Source: Caldicellulosiruptor changbaiensis (lineage in GTDB: Bacteria; Bacillota; Thermoanaerobacteria; Caldicellulosiruptorales; Caldicellulosiruptoraceae). Taken from it: DNA of 64,000 nucleotides. The translations under genes were made by a program, and so were the position numbers. Below, one piece after another: positions 8,727 through 17,443 of the stretch (positions within the stretch are counted from its first letter, which is position 1; every line of letters begins with the position of its first letter). The notes below the pieces were generated by a model. That model did no database searches. It worked only from the letters and a program-made list of their open reading frames with translations, and was not told where the DNA came from. Location of the stretch: positions 2,086,501 to 2,150,500 of the forward strand of contig NZ_CP034791.1 in the NCBI RefSeq assembly GCF_003999255.1, given 5' to 3'.

Positions 8727-10388
8727 TCAGGCAGTTTCAATATTCGCTGCATCGTGAAGATTTAACATTTCTATTGCCATCTCTCGAAGCTTGTATTTTT
8801 GAACCTTACCGTTAGCAGTTGTAGGAAAGCTATCAACAAACATGACATACTTGGGCGTTTTATGACGTGACAGATTCTGTCTTACATACTCTTTTATCTC
8901 TTCCTCAGTCACTGAGGCTCCATCTTTCAAAATCACAAACGCCATTATTTCCTCACCATATACTTTGTCCGGAACTCCAACCACCTGAACATCCTTTATA
9001 GCAGGATGTGTATACAAAAATTCTTCTATCTCACGAGGGTATATATTTTCCCCTCCTCTTATTATCATGTCTTTAAGCCTTCCAGTAATTCTCAAATACC
9101 CATTTTGGTCTATGTACCCTAAATCTCCTGTGTGAAGCCACCCATCTTGGTCAATTGCCTGTTTTGTTGCCTCAGGCATTTTATAATACCCTTTCATAAT
9201 GTTGTAGCCTCTTGCACAAATTTCACCAATTGTGCCGTTTGGAACCTCTTCTTTGGTGTTTATATCAACAATTTTAACCTCAACACCTTCTAATGGTCTA
9301 CCCACAGTTGACACTCTAAACTCAAGAGGGTCGTCTACCCTTGTTTGAGTTATCACAGGAGATGCCTCTGTCTGACCATATGCAATTGTTATTTCCTTCA
9401 TATTCATCTTTTCAACAACTTCTCTCATAACCTTTATAGGACAAGGTGCGCCTGCCATAATACCTGTTCTGAGTGACGAAAAATCAAACTTGTTAAAATC
9501 AGGATGCTGCAAGATTGCAATGAACATTGTAGGCACACCATGAAGAGCGGTACACCTTTCATAATGGACAGTCTCCATTACCATAAGTGGATTGAAATGG
9601 TCAAGAGGTACCATAGTAGCACCTTTTGTAACACAAGCAGTAATTCCCAGCACCAGCCCAAAACAGTGGAAAAATGGAACAGGAATACAAAGTTTATCCT
9701 TGTGTGTGAGTTTCATACACTCGGCAATTGCATATCCGTTGTTTAGAATATTTTTGTGTGTAAGCATAACTCCTTTTGGAAATCCTGTCGTGCCGGATGT
9801 GTATTGCATATTGATAACCTCATCAGGCTGAAGGCTTTTTTGTCTTTGATAAAGATCAGCATCTGAAACCCTTCTACCAAGATCTACAACCTCATTCCAT
9901 GTGTACATTCCTCTGTGGGACTCTTTTCCGATAAAAATTAGTCTTTTCAAGTATGGCAAGTTTGGATTTTCAAGTTTTCCTTTTTCACAATTTTCAAGCT
10001 GTGGATTTAACTTTTTTATAATTTCTAAATAATTTGAATCCTTAAAGCCCTCTATAAATATGAGAGTTGAACTATCTGACTGTTTTAGCAGATATTCAAG
10101 TTCATAGATTTTATAATTGGTATTTACTGTGACCAAAACAGCTCCAATCTTTGAAAGGGCAAAAATAGAGACAAGATATTCTAACTTGTTGGTTGCCCAT
10201 ACGGCAACATGCTCACCTTTTTGAATCCCTATTGCCAAAAACCCTTTTGCTGCATCTTCCACTATTTTTTTAAACTGTTTATATGTAAGGTATATCTTCT
10301 CATGATGATAAATTACAGCAAGATTTTCTGCATACTTTTCTGCTATTATATCAAAATAATCAGGAATAGTCATATCAATCAAAGCCAT
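8727..10388 (-). CDS. AMP-forming acyl-CoA synthetase (medium/long-chain, FadD-like)
   Basis: 553 residues, typical for the ANL superfamily. Motifs in order: YTSGTTGFPKG (P-loop, ~198-208), YGQTEASP (~339), DGWLHTGDLGYID (~423), the hinge RLKDMIIRGGENIYPREIE (~442) and the C-terminal catalytic lysine in NGKVQKYKLRE (~530). It activates a carboxylic acid to the acyl-CoA through an adenylate; overall similarity suggests medium or long chains, but specificity cannot be read here. It is the first gene of the lysA-trpS-scpAB operon, behind its own strong promoter and a leader hairpin. Confidence 0.9.
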   Translation of the reverse strand: MALIDMTIPDYFDIIAEKYAENLAVIYHHEKIYLTYKQFKKIVEDAAKGFLAIGIQKGEHVAVWATNKLEYLVSIFALSKIGAVLVTVNTNYKIYELEYLLKQSDSSTLIFIEGFKDSNYLEIIKKLNPQLENCEKGKLENPNLPYLKRLIFIGKESHRGMYTWNEVVDLGRRVSDADLYQRQKSLQPDEVINMQYTSGTTGFPKGVMLTHKNILNNGYAIAECMKLTHKDKLCIPVPFFHCFGLVLGITACVTKGATMVPLDHFNPLMVMETVHYERCTALHGVPTMFIAILQHPDFNKFDFSSLRTGIMAGAPCPIKVMREVVEKMNMKEITIAYGQTEASPVITQTRVDDPLEFRVSTVGRPLEGVEVKIVDINTKEEVPNGTIGEICARGYNIMKGYYKMPEATKQAIDQDGWLHTGDLGYIDQNGYLRITGRLKDMIIRGGENIYPREIEEFLYTHPAIKDVQVVGVPDKVYGEEIMAFVILKDGASVTEEEIKEYVRQNLSRHKTPKYVMFVDSFPTTANGKVQKYKLREMAIEMLNLHDAANIETA

Positions 10389-10416
10389 CCTGCCATTGCC
10401 CCCTTAAAATTCACAA

Positions 10417-10453
10417 AGCCTTTTACCTTGTTTTTGAAATAAGGTAAAAGGCT
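10417..10453 (-). promoter_or_regulatory. Stable leader hairpin upstream of the acyl-CoA synthetase gene
   Basis: A perfect 13-bp inverted repeat (10417-10429 with 10441-10453, 11-base loop) lies between the promoter and the ribosome site. The downstream T-run is weak (TTTGTGAATTTT), so it is a poor terminator. It may be an attenuator, a protein-binding site or an RNA-stabilising element. Confidence 0.6.
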
Positions 10454-10471
10454 CATTAATGGTTTTAGATT

Positions 10472-10501
10472 ATTATAAATTTTAAATGCATAAATTGTCA
10501 A
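10472..10501 (-). promoter_or_regulatory. Sigma-A promoter of the acyl-CoA synthetase operon
   Basis: Minus strand TTGACA at 10496-10501, an 18-base spacer and TATAAT at 10472-10477: both hexamers are perfect consensus. It lies just after sigG and drives the acyl-CoA synthetase, lysA, M50, trpS and scpAB run. Confidence 0.8.
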
Positions 10502-10512
10502 CAGAGAAAATC

Positions 10513-11280
10513 TTATATATATTTCTTAATATGCCCAATTGCACTTTTCTCTATTCTCGACACTTGAGCTTGTGAAATACCAATAATAGTCGCTACCTCC
10601 ATTTGTGTCTTCCCTTTGTAATATCTTAGGTATAAAATCTCTTTTTCGCGTTTTGTTAGCCTGCTCAATGCATCTTTTAATGAAATTTCTTCAAGCCATA
10701 AATTCTCACATGACTTTTGGTCACTTACTTGGTCAACTACATACATTGTATCAGTGCTGTCTTGGAAAATTGGTTCATAAAGTGAAATAGGTTCTTGTAT
10801 AGAGTCAAGTGCAAAAACCAAATCTTCTTTTGAAATACAAAGCTCATTAGCTATCTCCTCTAAGGTCGGTTCTCTGTAATTTTTGCTTATATACCTTTCC
10901 TTTATTTTTAGTGCCTTGTAGGCTGTGTCTTTCAATGACCTTGATATTCTCATAGCATTGTTATCTCTCAAATACCTTCTTATCTCACCAATTATCATTG
11001 GAACAGCATACGTTGAAAATTTGACATTTTGTGAAAGGTCAAAATTGTCAATAGCTTTAATAAGACCTATGCAACCAACCTGAAATAAGTCATCCAAATT
11101 CTCACCACGATTTGCAAATTTCTGAACAACACTTAAAACAAGCCTTAAATTCCCTTCTATGAATTGTTTCCGTGCTTCTTTGTCTCCATTTTTCATTTTC
11201 TTTAGAAGCTCAATTTTCTCTTCATGACTCAGCATAGGGAGAGTGGATGTGTTAACACCACAAATCTCTACTTTGTTCAA
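10513..11280 (-). CDS. sigG: Forespore sigma factor SigG
   Basis: 255 residues. The diagnostic SigG N-terminus NKVEICGVNTSTLP is present, then region 2 (DDLFQVGCIGLIKAIDNFD, KFSTYAVPMIIGEIRRYLRDN), region 3 and region 4 (GKTQMEVATIIGISQAQVSRIEK). I placed the start at the TTG of 11280 because GGGGGAGG lies five bases before it; the upstream in-frame TTG at 11304 encodes the ribosome site itself. SigG directs late forespore genes. It follows sigE by ~87 bases, the spoIIGA-sigE-sigG order of spore formers. I found no convincing sigma-F/G promoter in the gap. Confidence 0.96.
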   Translation of the reverse strand: MNKVEICGVNTSTLPMLSHEEKIELLKKMKNGDKEARKQFIEGNLRLVLSVVQKFANRGENLDDLFQVGCIGLIKAIDNFDLSQNVKFSTYAVPMIIGEIRRYLRDNNAMRISRSLKDTAYKALKIKERYISKNYREPTLEEIANELCISKEDLVFALDSIQEPISLYEPIFQDSTDTMYVVDQVSDQKSCENLWLEEISLKDALSRLTKREKEILYLRYYKGKTQMEVATIIGISQAQVSRIEKSAIGHIKKYI

Positions 11281-11367
11281 ATTGTTGCCTCCCCCTTTTT
11301 TCAAAAGCTTAACTAAGGTTTAGTATTTACTCTAAGGGAGGCAATTATTCTAAAAATAGTTGGTATT

Positions 11368-12108
11368 TTATATAATCTTTGCTAACTCTTTTTTAAGTCT
11401 TGTTATGATCTTTTTTTCTAACCGGGAGATATAACTTTGGGAAATTCCCAGCATATCAGCAACCTCTTTTTGCGTCTTCTCACCTTCATCACTAAACCCA
11501 AATCTGAGCTCTACAATCCTCTTTTCTCTTTTTGGAAGTTTTTGGATTGCTTTGAGAAGTGCTTCTTTTTCGACGCTACTTTCAATACTGCTGTAAACCC
11601 CTTCAGAATCTGTTCCTAAAACATCAGATAGCAAAAGCTCATTTCCGTCCCAGTCAACATTTAATGGCTCGTCTATTGAAAGCTCCAGTTTTCTATGTGA
11701 GTTTCTTCTCAAAAACATCAAAATTTCATTTTCTATACATTTTGATGCATACGTTGCAAGCTTGATGTTTTTGTCAGGATTGTATGTATTGATAGCTTTA
11801 ATAAGCCCAATTGTGCCAATTGATACTAAGTCCTCAAGATTTATCTTGGTATTTTCAAATTTTCTTGCAATATAGACAACAAGTCGTAAATTTCTCTCAA
11901 CCAATACCTTTTTTAGTTCTTCCCTGCCCTCATAATGAATCTTATTTAAAATCTCAGCCTCTTCCTCTGGAGTAAGTGGGGGCGGCAATGTCTCACATCC
12001 GCCAATATAAAATAGTTCAGTTATCTGTGAATCAGAAAGCTGAAAACCAAGTTTTTTTAAAAGACCCAAAACATAATTTAAAAGTTTTGATTCAAATCTC
12101 ATCTTCAT
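11368..12108 (-). CDS. sigE: Mother-cell sigma factor SigE (pro-form)
   Basis: 246 residues from the ATG at 12108, preceded by AAAGGAGG. The first ~34 residues form an amphipathic pro-sequence ending near [14 protein letters not shown], the same site type cleaved in Bacillus pro-sigma-E. Region 2 ([44 protein letters not shown] block) and region 4 ([22 protein letters not shown]) are intact. SigE runs early mother-cell transcription after cleavage by SpoIIGA, whose gene ends 20 bases upstream. Confidence 0.96.
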   Translation of the reverse strand: MKMRFESKLLNYVLGLLKKLGFQLSDSQITELFYIGGCETLPPPLTPEEEAEILNKIHYEGREELKKVLVERNLRLVVYIARKFENTKINLEDLVSIGTIGLIKAINTYNPDKNIKLATYASKCIENEILMFLRRNSHRKLELSIDEPLNVDWDGNELLLSDVLGTDSEGVYSSIESSVEKEALLKAIQKLPKREKRIVELRFGFSDEGEKTQKEVADMLGISQSYISRLEKKIITRLKKELAKII

Positions 12109-12128
12109 TCTAAAACCTCCTTTAAAAA

Positions 12129-12962
12129 TCAAATTAAGTCAGGTCCAAGTAAGGCTGAATACCTGTTTGATATCTTCTTATCGTACAGAGCGATTGCCAC
12201 ATCCCTTTTTGTCCATGTGTTCCTATTCTCTGAGATGTAAAACTCATCAGGTATCACTCCAATTAAAACTCCATGTTCCTGTCCAATAGAATTATAAGGA
12301 ATGAGAACAATTCTATTTCCAAGTAGTTTTTGAAGTTCTTCTAAATTCCGGGCAGATATATCAGCTTGGTTACCTTTTTCTCTTAGCAAATTTCTCTCCA
12401 CAATTACAACTGGTCTTCCTGAAAATGGTTCTTTTAGGTTATTCCCTGTATCAACATAAGCTATACAATTGTATTCTGCGTCATTTATCTTGAATTTTAT
12501 GTATCTTATAAGTGATTCTTTGTACATTCTTTTGAGTATCAGTTCATATGACAGTTTAAAGACAATCAAAGAACATCCAAGAGCTATCAGTACATTTTTA
12601 AGTTTAACCTGAACATCAATTACAAAGCTGTTTTTTGTTATATAATAAAGGAAAAATACCATACCACCGAACATTATTGTAACAAGGTAAAAACTGAGCA
12701 GCTGTCTTAGAAAGATGAAAAATTTTTTGGGCCAAAAAGTCAGATAAACAAAAATTACAGATACAATTATCTTACCAAATATTGAATATAAAAATTGCAT
12801 GGGGGGATAAAATTGTAGCAAAGAATAAAGTGAAGCCAAAATGCTTGTAAAAAGTATCTTGAAACTACTAACATTTGTCCTTGTGATATATGCAGTTATG
12901 AGGAAAATAAAATAGTTAACAACTAAGTTCTCCAATATATACACATCGGCATAGATAATCAT
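12129..12962 (-). CDS. spoIIGA: Sigma-E processing peptidase SpoIIGA
   Basis: 277 residues. Five or so membrane segments fill ~1-150, beginning [20 protein letters not shown]. The C-terminal domain carries the aspartic-protease motif [11 protein letters not shown] with the catalytic aspartate near residue 170, and GRPVVIVE follows. It cleaves pro-sigma-E at the septal membrane. It is the first gene of the spoIIG operon. Family assignment rests on order, topology and the DTGN motif. Confidence 0.94.
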   Translation of the reverse strand: MIIYADVYILENLVVNYFIFLITAYITRTNVSSFKILFTSILASLYSLLQFYPPMQFLYSIFGKIIVSVIFVYLTFWPKKFFIFLRQLLSFYLVTIMFGGMVFFLYYITKNSFVIDVQVKLKNVLIALGCSLIVFKLSYELILKRMYKESLIRYIKFKINDAEYNCIAYVDTGNNLKEPFSGRPVVIVERNLLREKGNQADISARNLEELQKLLGNRIVLIPYNSIGQEHGVLIGVIPDEFYISENRNTWTKRDVAIALYDKKISNRYSALLGPDLI

Positions 12963-13010
12963 GTTTGATATAAAACATCTTTCTCTTCAAAATGGTATTT
13001 CTAAGTAATA

Positions 13011-13043
13011 ATTATACTTCTCTACAACCGAAGTTTTTGTCAA
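13011..13043 (-). promoter_or_regulatory. spoIIG-type promoter with a long (21-bp) spacer
   Basis: On the minus strand TTGACA (13038-13043) and TATAAT (13011-13016) are both perfect but 21 bases apart, far beyond the usual 17. No decent -35 exists at normal spacing. The Bacillus spoIIG promoter has a 22-bp spacer and is used by sigma-A only with phosphorylated Spo0A. TTTGACA here also matches the Spo0A box at six of seven positions. Confidence 0.65.
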
Positions 13044-13096
13044 AATATAAAAGAATCCACTTTTCATTTTTATCCAAACTTCATGCAATTTCGCCA

Positions 13097-13130
13097 CAAA
13101 AAAACCCCCTGCATACATTTTGCAGAGGGT
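13097..13130 (-). terminator. Rho-independent terminator after ftsZ
   Basis: A 10-bp stem (13104-13113 with 13121-13130; one G-T pair) and a 7-base loop are followed by TTTTTTT on the minus strand. It closes the long division/wall cluster. Confidence 0.9.
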
Positions 13131-13139
13131 CTTTTTGCT

Positions 13140-14222
13140 TTATTTTTTGTTCTTTAGGAATATGGGAATCTCAAATATATCATCGTCTTGGAAAAGACTT
13201 TGTAGATTACTTGTCTTTGGTGAAGAAATCTTGCTGGTTTGCTGATTTTGCTGACTATCTTCCACAGAATCAAAACCAGTTGCAATGACAGTGACCTGTA
13301 CCTCATCCTTCATCTCTTCATTGAAAACAATTCCCATGATAAAGTTGACATTCTCATCAGCCTCAGATGAGATAAGTTCGTTTGCCTTTTCAATCTCATC
13401 AAGCAAAAGCTCTTCTGGGTTACCTGTGTAGTTGACCAATACTCCCTTTGCACCTTTTATTGACGTTTCCAAAAGTGGGCTGTTAATAGCCTGCTCTAAA
13501 GCCTTTAAAACCTTTTCATCTCCTTTTGCCTTGCCAATACCCATATGTGCATATCCCTTGTTCATCATAATAGCCTTTACATCTGCAAAGTCAACATTGA
13601 TAAGCCCCGCATTCAAGATTATATCAGAGATACCCTGAACACCTTGTCTTAGAACGTCATCTGCCATTCTGAACGCATCAGAAATCTTCAAGCTCTTATT
13701 TGTTGAAAGCATAAATAGCCTATCATTAGGTACAATTATTATAGTATCAACTATTTTCTTTAGCTCCTCAATTCCTTTTTCAGCATTGATTCTACGTTTT
13801 GCACCTTCACTTTTAAAAGGCCTTGTGACAACTGCAACTGTCAATATACCCAGCTCTTTTGCAATTTCAGCAACAACAGGGGATGCACCTGTCCCTGTAC
13901 CACCGCCCATCCCAGCTGTGATAAATACCATGTCAGCACCTTTTAAAACCTGAGATATTTCTTCTTTGCTCTCCTCTGCTGCCTTTCTTCCAATCTCCGG
14001 GTCAGCTCCTGCTCCAAGTCCTTTTGTTACTTTTTCGCCTATTTGAATCTTGTAATGTGCTTTTGAGCGCTGCAAAGCCTGCTTGTCTGTGTTGACTGCA
14101 ATAAATTCCACCCCAGATACTCCAACATCAATCATCCTGTTTACTGCATTATTACCCGCCCCACCAACACCAATTACTTTTAGCTGAGCAACAGTCATCT
14201 TTTCTGTGTCAAAACTAATCAT
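13140..14222 (-). CDS. ftsZ: Cell division protein FtsZ
   Basis: 360 residues from the ATG at 14222, which has GGGGGAG upstream and overlaps the end of the small basic protein gene by eight bases. The tubulin GTPase signature [11 protein letters not shown] is at ~107, the nucleotide-binding [14 protein letters not shown] near the N-terminus, and NADVKAI/DFADVK T7 segment follows. A Q/S-rich linker leads to a recognisable C-terminal peptide, [12 protein letters not shown], the usual contact for membrane tethers. Polymerises into the Z-ring. It is the last gene of the cluster. Confidence 0.98.
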   Translation of the reverse strand: MISFDTEKMTVAQLKVIGVGGAGNNAVNRMIDVGVSGVEFIAVNTDKQALQRSKAHYKIQIGEKVTKGLGAGADPEIGRKAAEESKEEISQVLKGADMVFITAGMGGGTGTGASPVVAEIAKELGILTVAVVTRPFKSEGAKRRINAEKGIEELKKIVDTIIIVPNDRLFMLSTNKSLKISDAFRMADDVLRQGVQGISDIILNAGLINVDFADVKAIMMNKGYAHMGIGKAKGDEKVLKALEQAINSPLLETSIKGAKGVLVNYTGNPEELLLDEIEKANELISSEADENVNFIMGIVFNEEMKDEVQVTVIATGFDSVEDSQQNQQTSKISSPKTSNLQSLFQDDDIFEIPIFLKNKK

Positions 14223-14580
14223 CCTTGTTCTCCCCCTTAGCAAAACTCTTGTTTTTTAATAAAACCACCCTTCGCATCTCACCAAAGTTCTGAAAAATCC
14301 TAACACCAAATGCAACAACAGCTGCTTGGTATAGAGGAATACCAAGCTTGTCACCTAAATACGCAAAAAGCATAGCAATTAATGTATTGCCAACAAAACC
14401 AGATATGAATATGTCAATTTTGAAATCACCTTTCAAGTTTGATTTTAAAGCACCAAATATTGAATCAAGTGCAGCAAGAAGTCCCACTGCTACATATGAC
14501 GAATAATCCTGTGGAATACTTACTGGAATAAATATACCTATCAAGATACCTATCGCAAGGGCAAGTATAAGTATAATCAT
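14215..14580 (-). CDS. sbp: Small basic protein Sbp (DUF1290)
   Basis: About 121 residues with three predicted membrane segments ([31 protein letters not shown]; the [16 protein letters not shown] region) and a basic tail. It matches the DUF1290 family found between divIB/ftsQ and ftsZ in Firmicutes. Function unknown. Two starts are possible: ATG at 14580 (used here; weak local Shine-Dalgarno) or GTG at 14601 inside the preceding gene. Confidence 0.88.
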   Translation of the reverse strand: MIILILALAIGILIGIFIPVSIPQDYSSYVAVGLLAALDSIFGALKSNLKGDFKIDIFISGFVGNTLIAMLFAYLGDKLGIPLYQAAVVAFGVRIFQNFGEMRRVVLLKNKSFAKGENKDD

Positions 14581-14587
14581 CTTCTCA

Positions 14588-15331
14588 TCAACTTCCCTCA
14601 CTTTTTATCTTTGCGTAGTTGAATTTTAAAGTCCCTGTATACCTCGGAATTACAATATTTGAAGCCTCTTCAATTTTCACCTCAATAGAAAACTCCTTTA
14701 AAAGGTCTATAATACCACCCCGCATCATAAGTGAATTTTTCAAAATTTTAGGATCACCAATAGCCTTTATTATGTACGGGGCAGAATAACGAGTATTGTT
14801 TATGCTGATTGTTGGACCTGCACATCTTATCTCGGTTGTGCTAACCACCCTCTGGTCATTTATAGATATTGCCTCAGCACCAGCTGCTCTTAGTTCATTT
14901 ATAACCTGTAGTATATCTGAATCGTGCAAAAGAAAACTATTCGGGTCAACATTTGCTGTTGCAGGAAGTTTGCTATCATCAAGTGTAATCACTATGCCAG
15001 GTACTTCAACATCTGTAAGTCCTGCTAATATCTTTACCTTGTCAAGTTCATCTTTTAAAAGCTCTGTTGTTTTGCTAATACTTGCAGCAGAGTCTTGATA
15101 TTCTTTTATTTTGCTTTCCAACTCATAGATTTGAGACCTCAAACTACTATTTTCTTTTCTCAGCTGGTTTATCTGTTCAGCAAGTTCAATTGCTCTTGCC
15201 TTTTCAAGGTTTTTTAGCTCATTGCTTTGTCTTACACTCTTTATCTGCATTGAAATTAAAATTCCTAAAATCAATAACAAAATAGCAGTTGCAACTTGTC
15301 CACCTGTTGGTTTTTTTATCTTGACTTTCAT
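14588..15331 (-). CDS. DUF881 family division-cluster protein (YlxW/YlxX-like)
   Basis: 247 residues: one N-terminal membrane helix (~13-30), a coiled coil (~38-90, heptads rich in L/E/K), then the DUF881 domain (VEVPGIVITLDDS, INELRAAGAEAISINDQR, CAGPTISIN). These proteins are exported with the domain outside the membrane and sit in Firmicute division clusters; the role is not established. The start is either the TTG at 15340, overlapping the ftsQ stop, or the ATG at 15331 used here; GAGGAGGA lies between. Confidence 0.9.
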   Translation of the reverse strand: MKVKIKKPTGGQVATAILLLILGILISMQIKSVRQSNELKNLEKARAIELAEQINQLRKENSSLRSQIYELESKIKEYQDSAASISKTTELLKDELDKVKILAGLTDVEVPGIVITLDDSKLPATANVDPNSFLLHDSDILQVINELRAAGAEAISINDQRVVSTTEIRCAGPTISINNTRYSAPYIIKAIGDPKILKNSLMMRGGIIDLLKEFSIEVKIEEASNIVIPRYTGTLKFNYAKIKSEGS

Positions 15332-15336
15332 AACAA

Positions 15337-16071
15337 TCAATTGTCCTCCTCAGTGTTTGGACTGAATGTAGCAATCCCGTTTGAATTCAGAATTACTGTC
15401 CCTTCAATGTGTTTGGGAAGCTTTTCATAAACGCTTTTTAAAAGCCTTAGCTTATAATCTATCTCTGAGAGGTCACCTACCTTGACTATTAGCTTGTCTA
15501 TTTTGAGTTCAATATTGTTTACACTTTTTAGTGAGACAGTGACACAATCAACATTAAATTTGCCAAAAATATCAAACTTTTTTAAACTATTTGCAACTCG
15601 CAATCCCTCATCAAATAGCAGCTCATCGTCTATATCAAGTTTCTTGCCAACCGTAGCTTCATTCACTTTGAGGCCTTCGAATATGATTGACTTTTTTGGT
15701 AAATCCCCTTCTATTCTTATTACATACCCATTTTTATCAACTTCTATATAAGAATTTAAATACTTTATAAGACCTACAGTCTCTTTTTCATAAACCTCTA
15801 AAATTAGCATATCTGGAAAACGCCTCGTGATTTTCACATCTTCAATCTCGGGGTTTTTCAGAAGTTTTTGCCTAATCTCTTTTGTATTTATACTCAGTAT
15901 ATTCTGATTTTGATATTGTTGTAGTATTTTTATAATATCATCTTTTTTGACTCTTTTCAAATTATGTATACTAAATTCTTTCACATTGAAGTAGTCTAAC
16001 CTGAAAACAAATATAGCAGTTAGTACTACTAAGATTAATAATACAATAAACTTTCTCGCAAATCTACCCAT
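15337..16071 (-). CDS. ftsQ: Cell division protein FtsQ/DivIB
   Basis: 244 residues: short basic cytoplasmic tail, one membrane segment (~9-27), a POTRA domain (FNVKEFSIHNLKRVKKDDI onward, ~30-100) and a beta domain. It is part of the FtsQ-FtsL-FtsB type complex that licenses septal wall synthesis. The gene lies between murA and the DUF881 gene. It is divergent in sequence, as usual for this family; order and domain layout carry the call. Confidence 0.92.
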   Translation of the reverse strand: MGRFARKFIVLLILVVLTAIFVFRLDYFNVKEFSIHNLKRVKKDDIIKILQQYQNQNILSINTKEIRQKLLKNPEIEDVKITRRFPDMLILEVYEKETVGLIKYLNSYIEVDKNGYVIRIEGDLPKKSIIFEGLKVNEATVGKKLDIDDELLFDEGLRVANSLKKFDIFGKFNVDCVTVSLKSVNNIELKIDKLIVKVGDLSEIDYKLRLLKSVYEKLPKHIEGTVILNSNGIATFSPNTEEDN

Positions 16072-16114
16072 TTGGTATTTTCACTCACCTTTTATAGCAA
16101 TTGTAAATTTCAGT

Positions 16115-17377
16115 TTATTCACCTCTTCTAATCTTGGCACCTAAGGTTGAATACTTATCTTCAATCCTTTCATACCCTCTGTCTATATGCTCTGCAGCTA
16201 CAATCTCTGTCTTCCCCTCTGCACAAAGCCCCGCAATAAAAAGTGCTGCACCACCTCTTAAGTCCTGAGCAAAAACCTGACAGCCCCTTAGCCTCTCAAC
16301 TCCATTTATAATGGCTATGTCCTTTTCAACATGTATCTGCGTACCCATTTTATTAAGCTCCGGAACATGCTTGAACCTGCTTTCAAATATGGTTTCTTTT
16401 ACTATGGTCACACCTTCAGCCACAGAAAACACACTGCAAACAGGTGCTTGAAGGTCAGTTGGGAATCCCGGATAATAATGTGTTGTAATCCTTTGATTTC
16501 CCTTTAGTCTTCTGTCTTTTTTGATATATATCATATCTTTTTGCTCTTTTATTTTACATCCCGCATGTTTAAGGATATGCAGTATTGAGTCTAAATGCCG
16601 TGGCAAAACATTCTTCAGCAAAACTTCTCCACCACATGTTGCAACAGCACAAAGATACGTCCCCGCAACAATTCTATCAGGAATGACAATATAATGCTCT
16701 ACTTCATTTCTTAACCTTTTTACGCCTTCAATCTTAATGGTATGAGTCCCTGCGCCTTTTATCCTTGCTCCAAGCTTGTTTAAAAAGCAGCATAGGTCTG
16801 CTATCTCAGGTTCTTTTGCAGCATTTCTAATTATAACCTCACCGTCACAGAAAACCGAAGCAAGTATAATATTTTCGGTAGCCCCAACAGAGGGTATTGG
16901 TAAAAACACCTCTCCACCTTTTACGGAATCGCATCTGCATTCAATTGTGTTGTCATATTCAAAAACGTCTATGCCAAGCTGGGCAAATGAAGATATATGA
17001 AGGTCAATGGGACGTTGGCCTATCTCACAACCCCCAGGGTGGTTTGTAAGTCTCACTTTTTTGAATTTGCTCAAGATTGCTCCAAGAAATAATATGCTTG
17101 AGCGCATCATCTTGGCATACTGTGGAGGAATTGTAAAGTTCTTAATTGAAGTTGGATCAATATATGCAATGTTGTCCTCAAACCTTGTTTTGCATCCAAG
17201 ATATTCAAGTATCTCAATAGTATGTCTTACATCAGCAATGTCGGGTACATTTTTTATTATGACTTGCCCTTCTGCTAAGATTGAAGCTGTTAGAATGGGC
17301 AATGCTGCGTTTTTTGCACCCTCAATTTCAATCTCACCATATAAAAAAGTTGGCCCCTCAATAATGAGTGTTTGCAT
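16115..17377 (-). CDS. murA: UDP-N-acetylglucosamine 1-carboxyvinyltransferase MurA
   Basis: 420 residues from the ATG at 17377, the usual family start (MQTLIIEGPTFLYGEIEIEG), with AGGG seven bases upstream; an in-frame ATG at 17428 would add 17 residues. The catalytic cysteine is present in HPGGCEIGQRPIDLH (~115), with KNAALP near the N-terminus and LRGGAALFIAG near the end. It adds enolpyruvate to UDP-GlcNAc, the first committed wall step and the fosfomycin target. Here it takes the slot that murB often occupies in Firmicute clusters. Confidence 0.96.
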   Translation of the reverse strand: MQTLIIEGPTFLYGEIEIEGAKNAALPILTASILAEGQVIIKNVPDIADVRHTIEILEYLGCKTRFEDNIAYIDPTSIKNFTIPPQYAKMMRSSILFLGAILSKFKKVRLTNHPGGCEIGQRPIDLHISSFAQLGIDVFEYDNTIECRCDSVKGGEVFLPIPSVGATENIILASVFCDGEVIIRNAAKEPEIADLCCFLNKLGARIKGAGTHTIKIEGVKRLRNEVEHYIVIPDRIVAGTYLCAVATCGGEVLLKNVLPRHLDSILHILKHAGCKIKEQKDMIYIKKDRRLKGNQRITTHYYPGFPTDLQAPVCSVFSVAEGVTIVKETIFESRFKHVPELNKMGTQIHVEKDIAIINGVERLRGCQVFAQDLRGGAALFIAGLCAEGKTEIVAAEHIDRGYERIEDKYSTLGAKIRRGE

Positions 17378-17443
17378 GTTTGTACCCTGCAAAGCACCAA
17401 CAATAGTGTCGCATATTATTTTATTCATTGCTTTTAATATTTG

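Noticed and set aside
11281..11367. Sigma-F/G promoter before sigG (GAATA ... AATACTA)
   Set aside because: The spacing is 18 rather than ~15 bases, so the match is not convincing.
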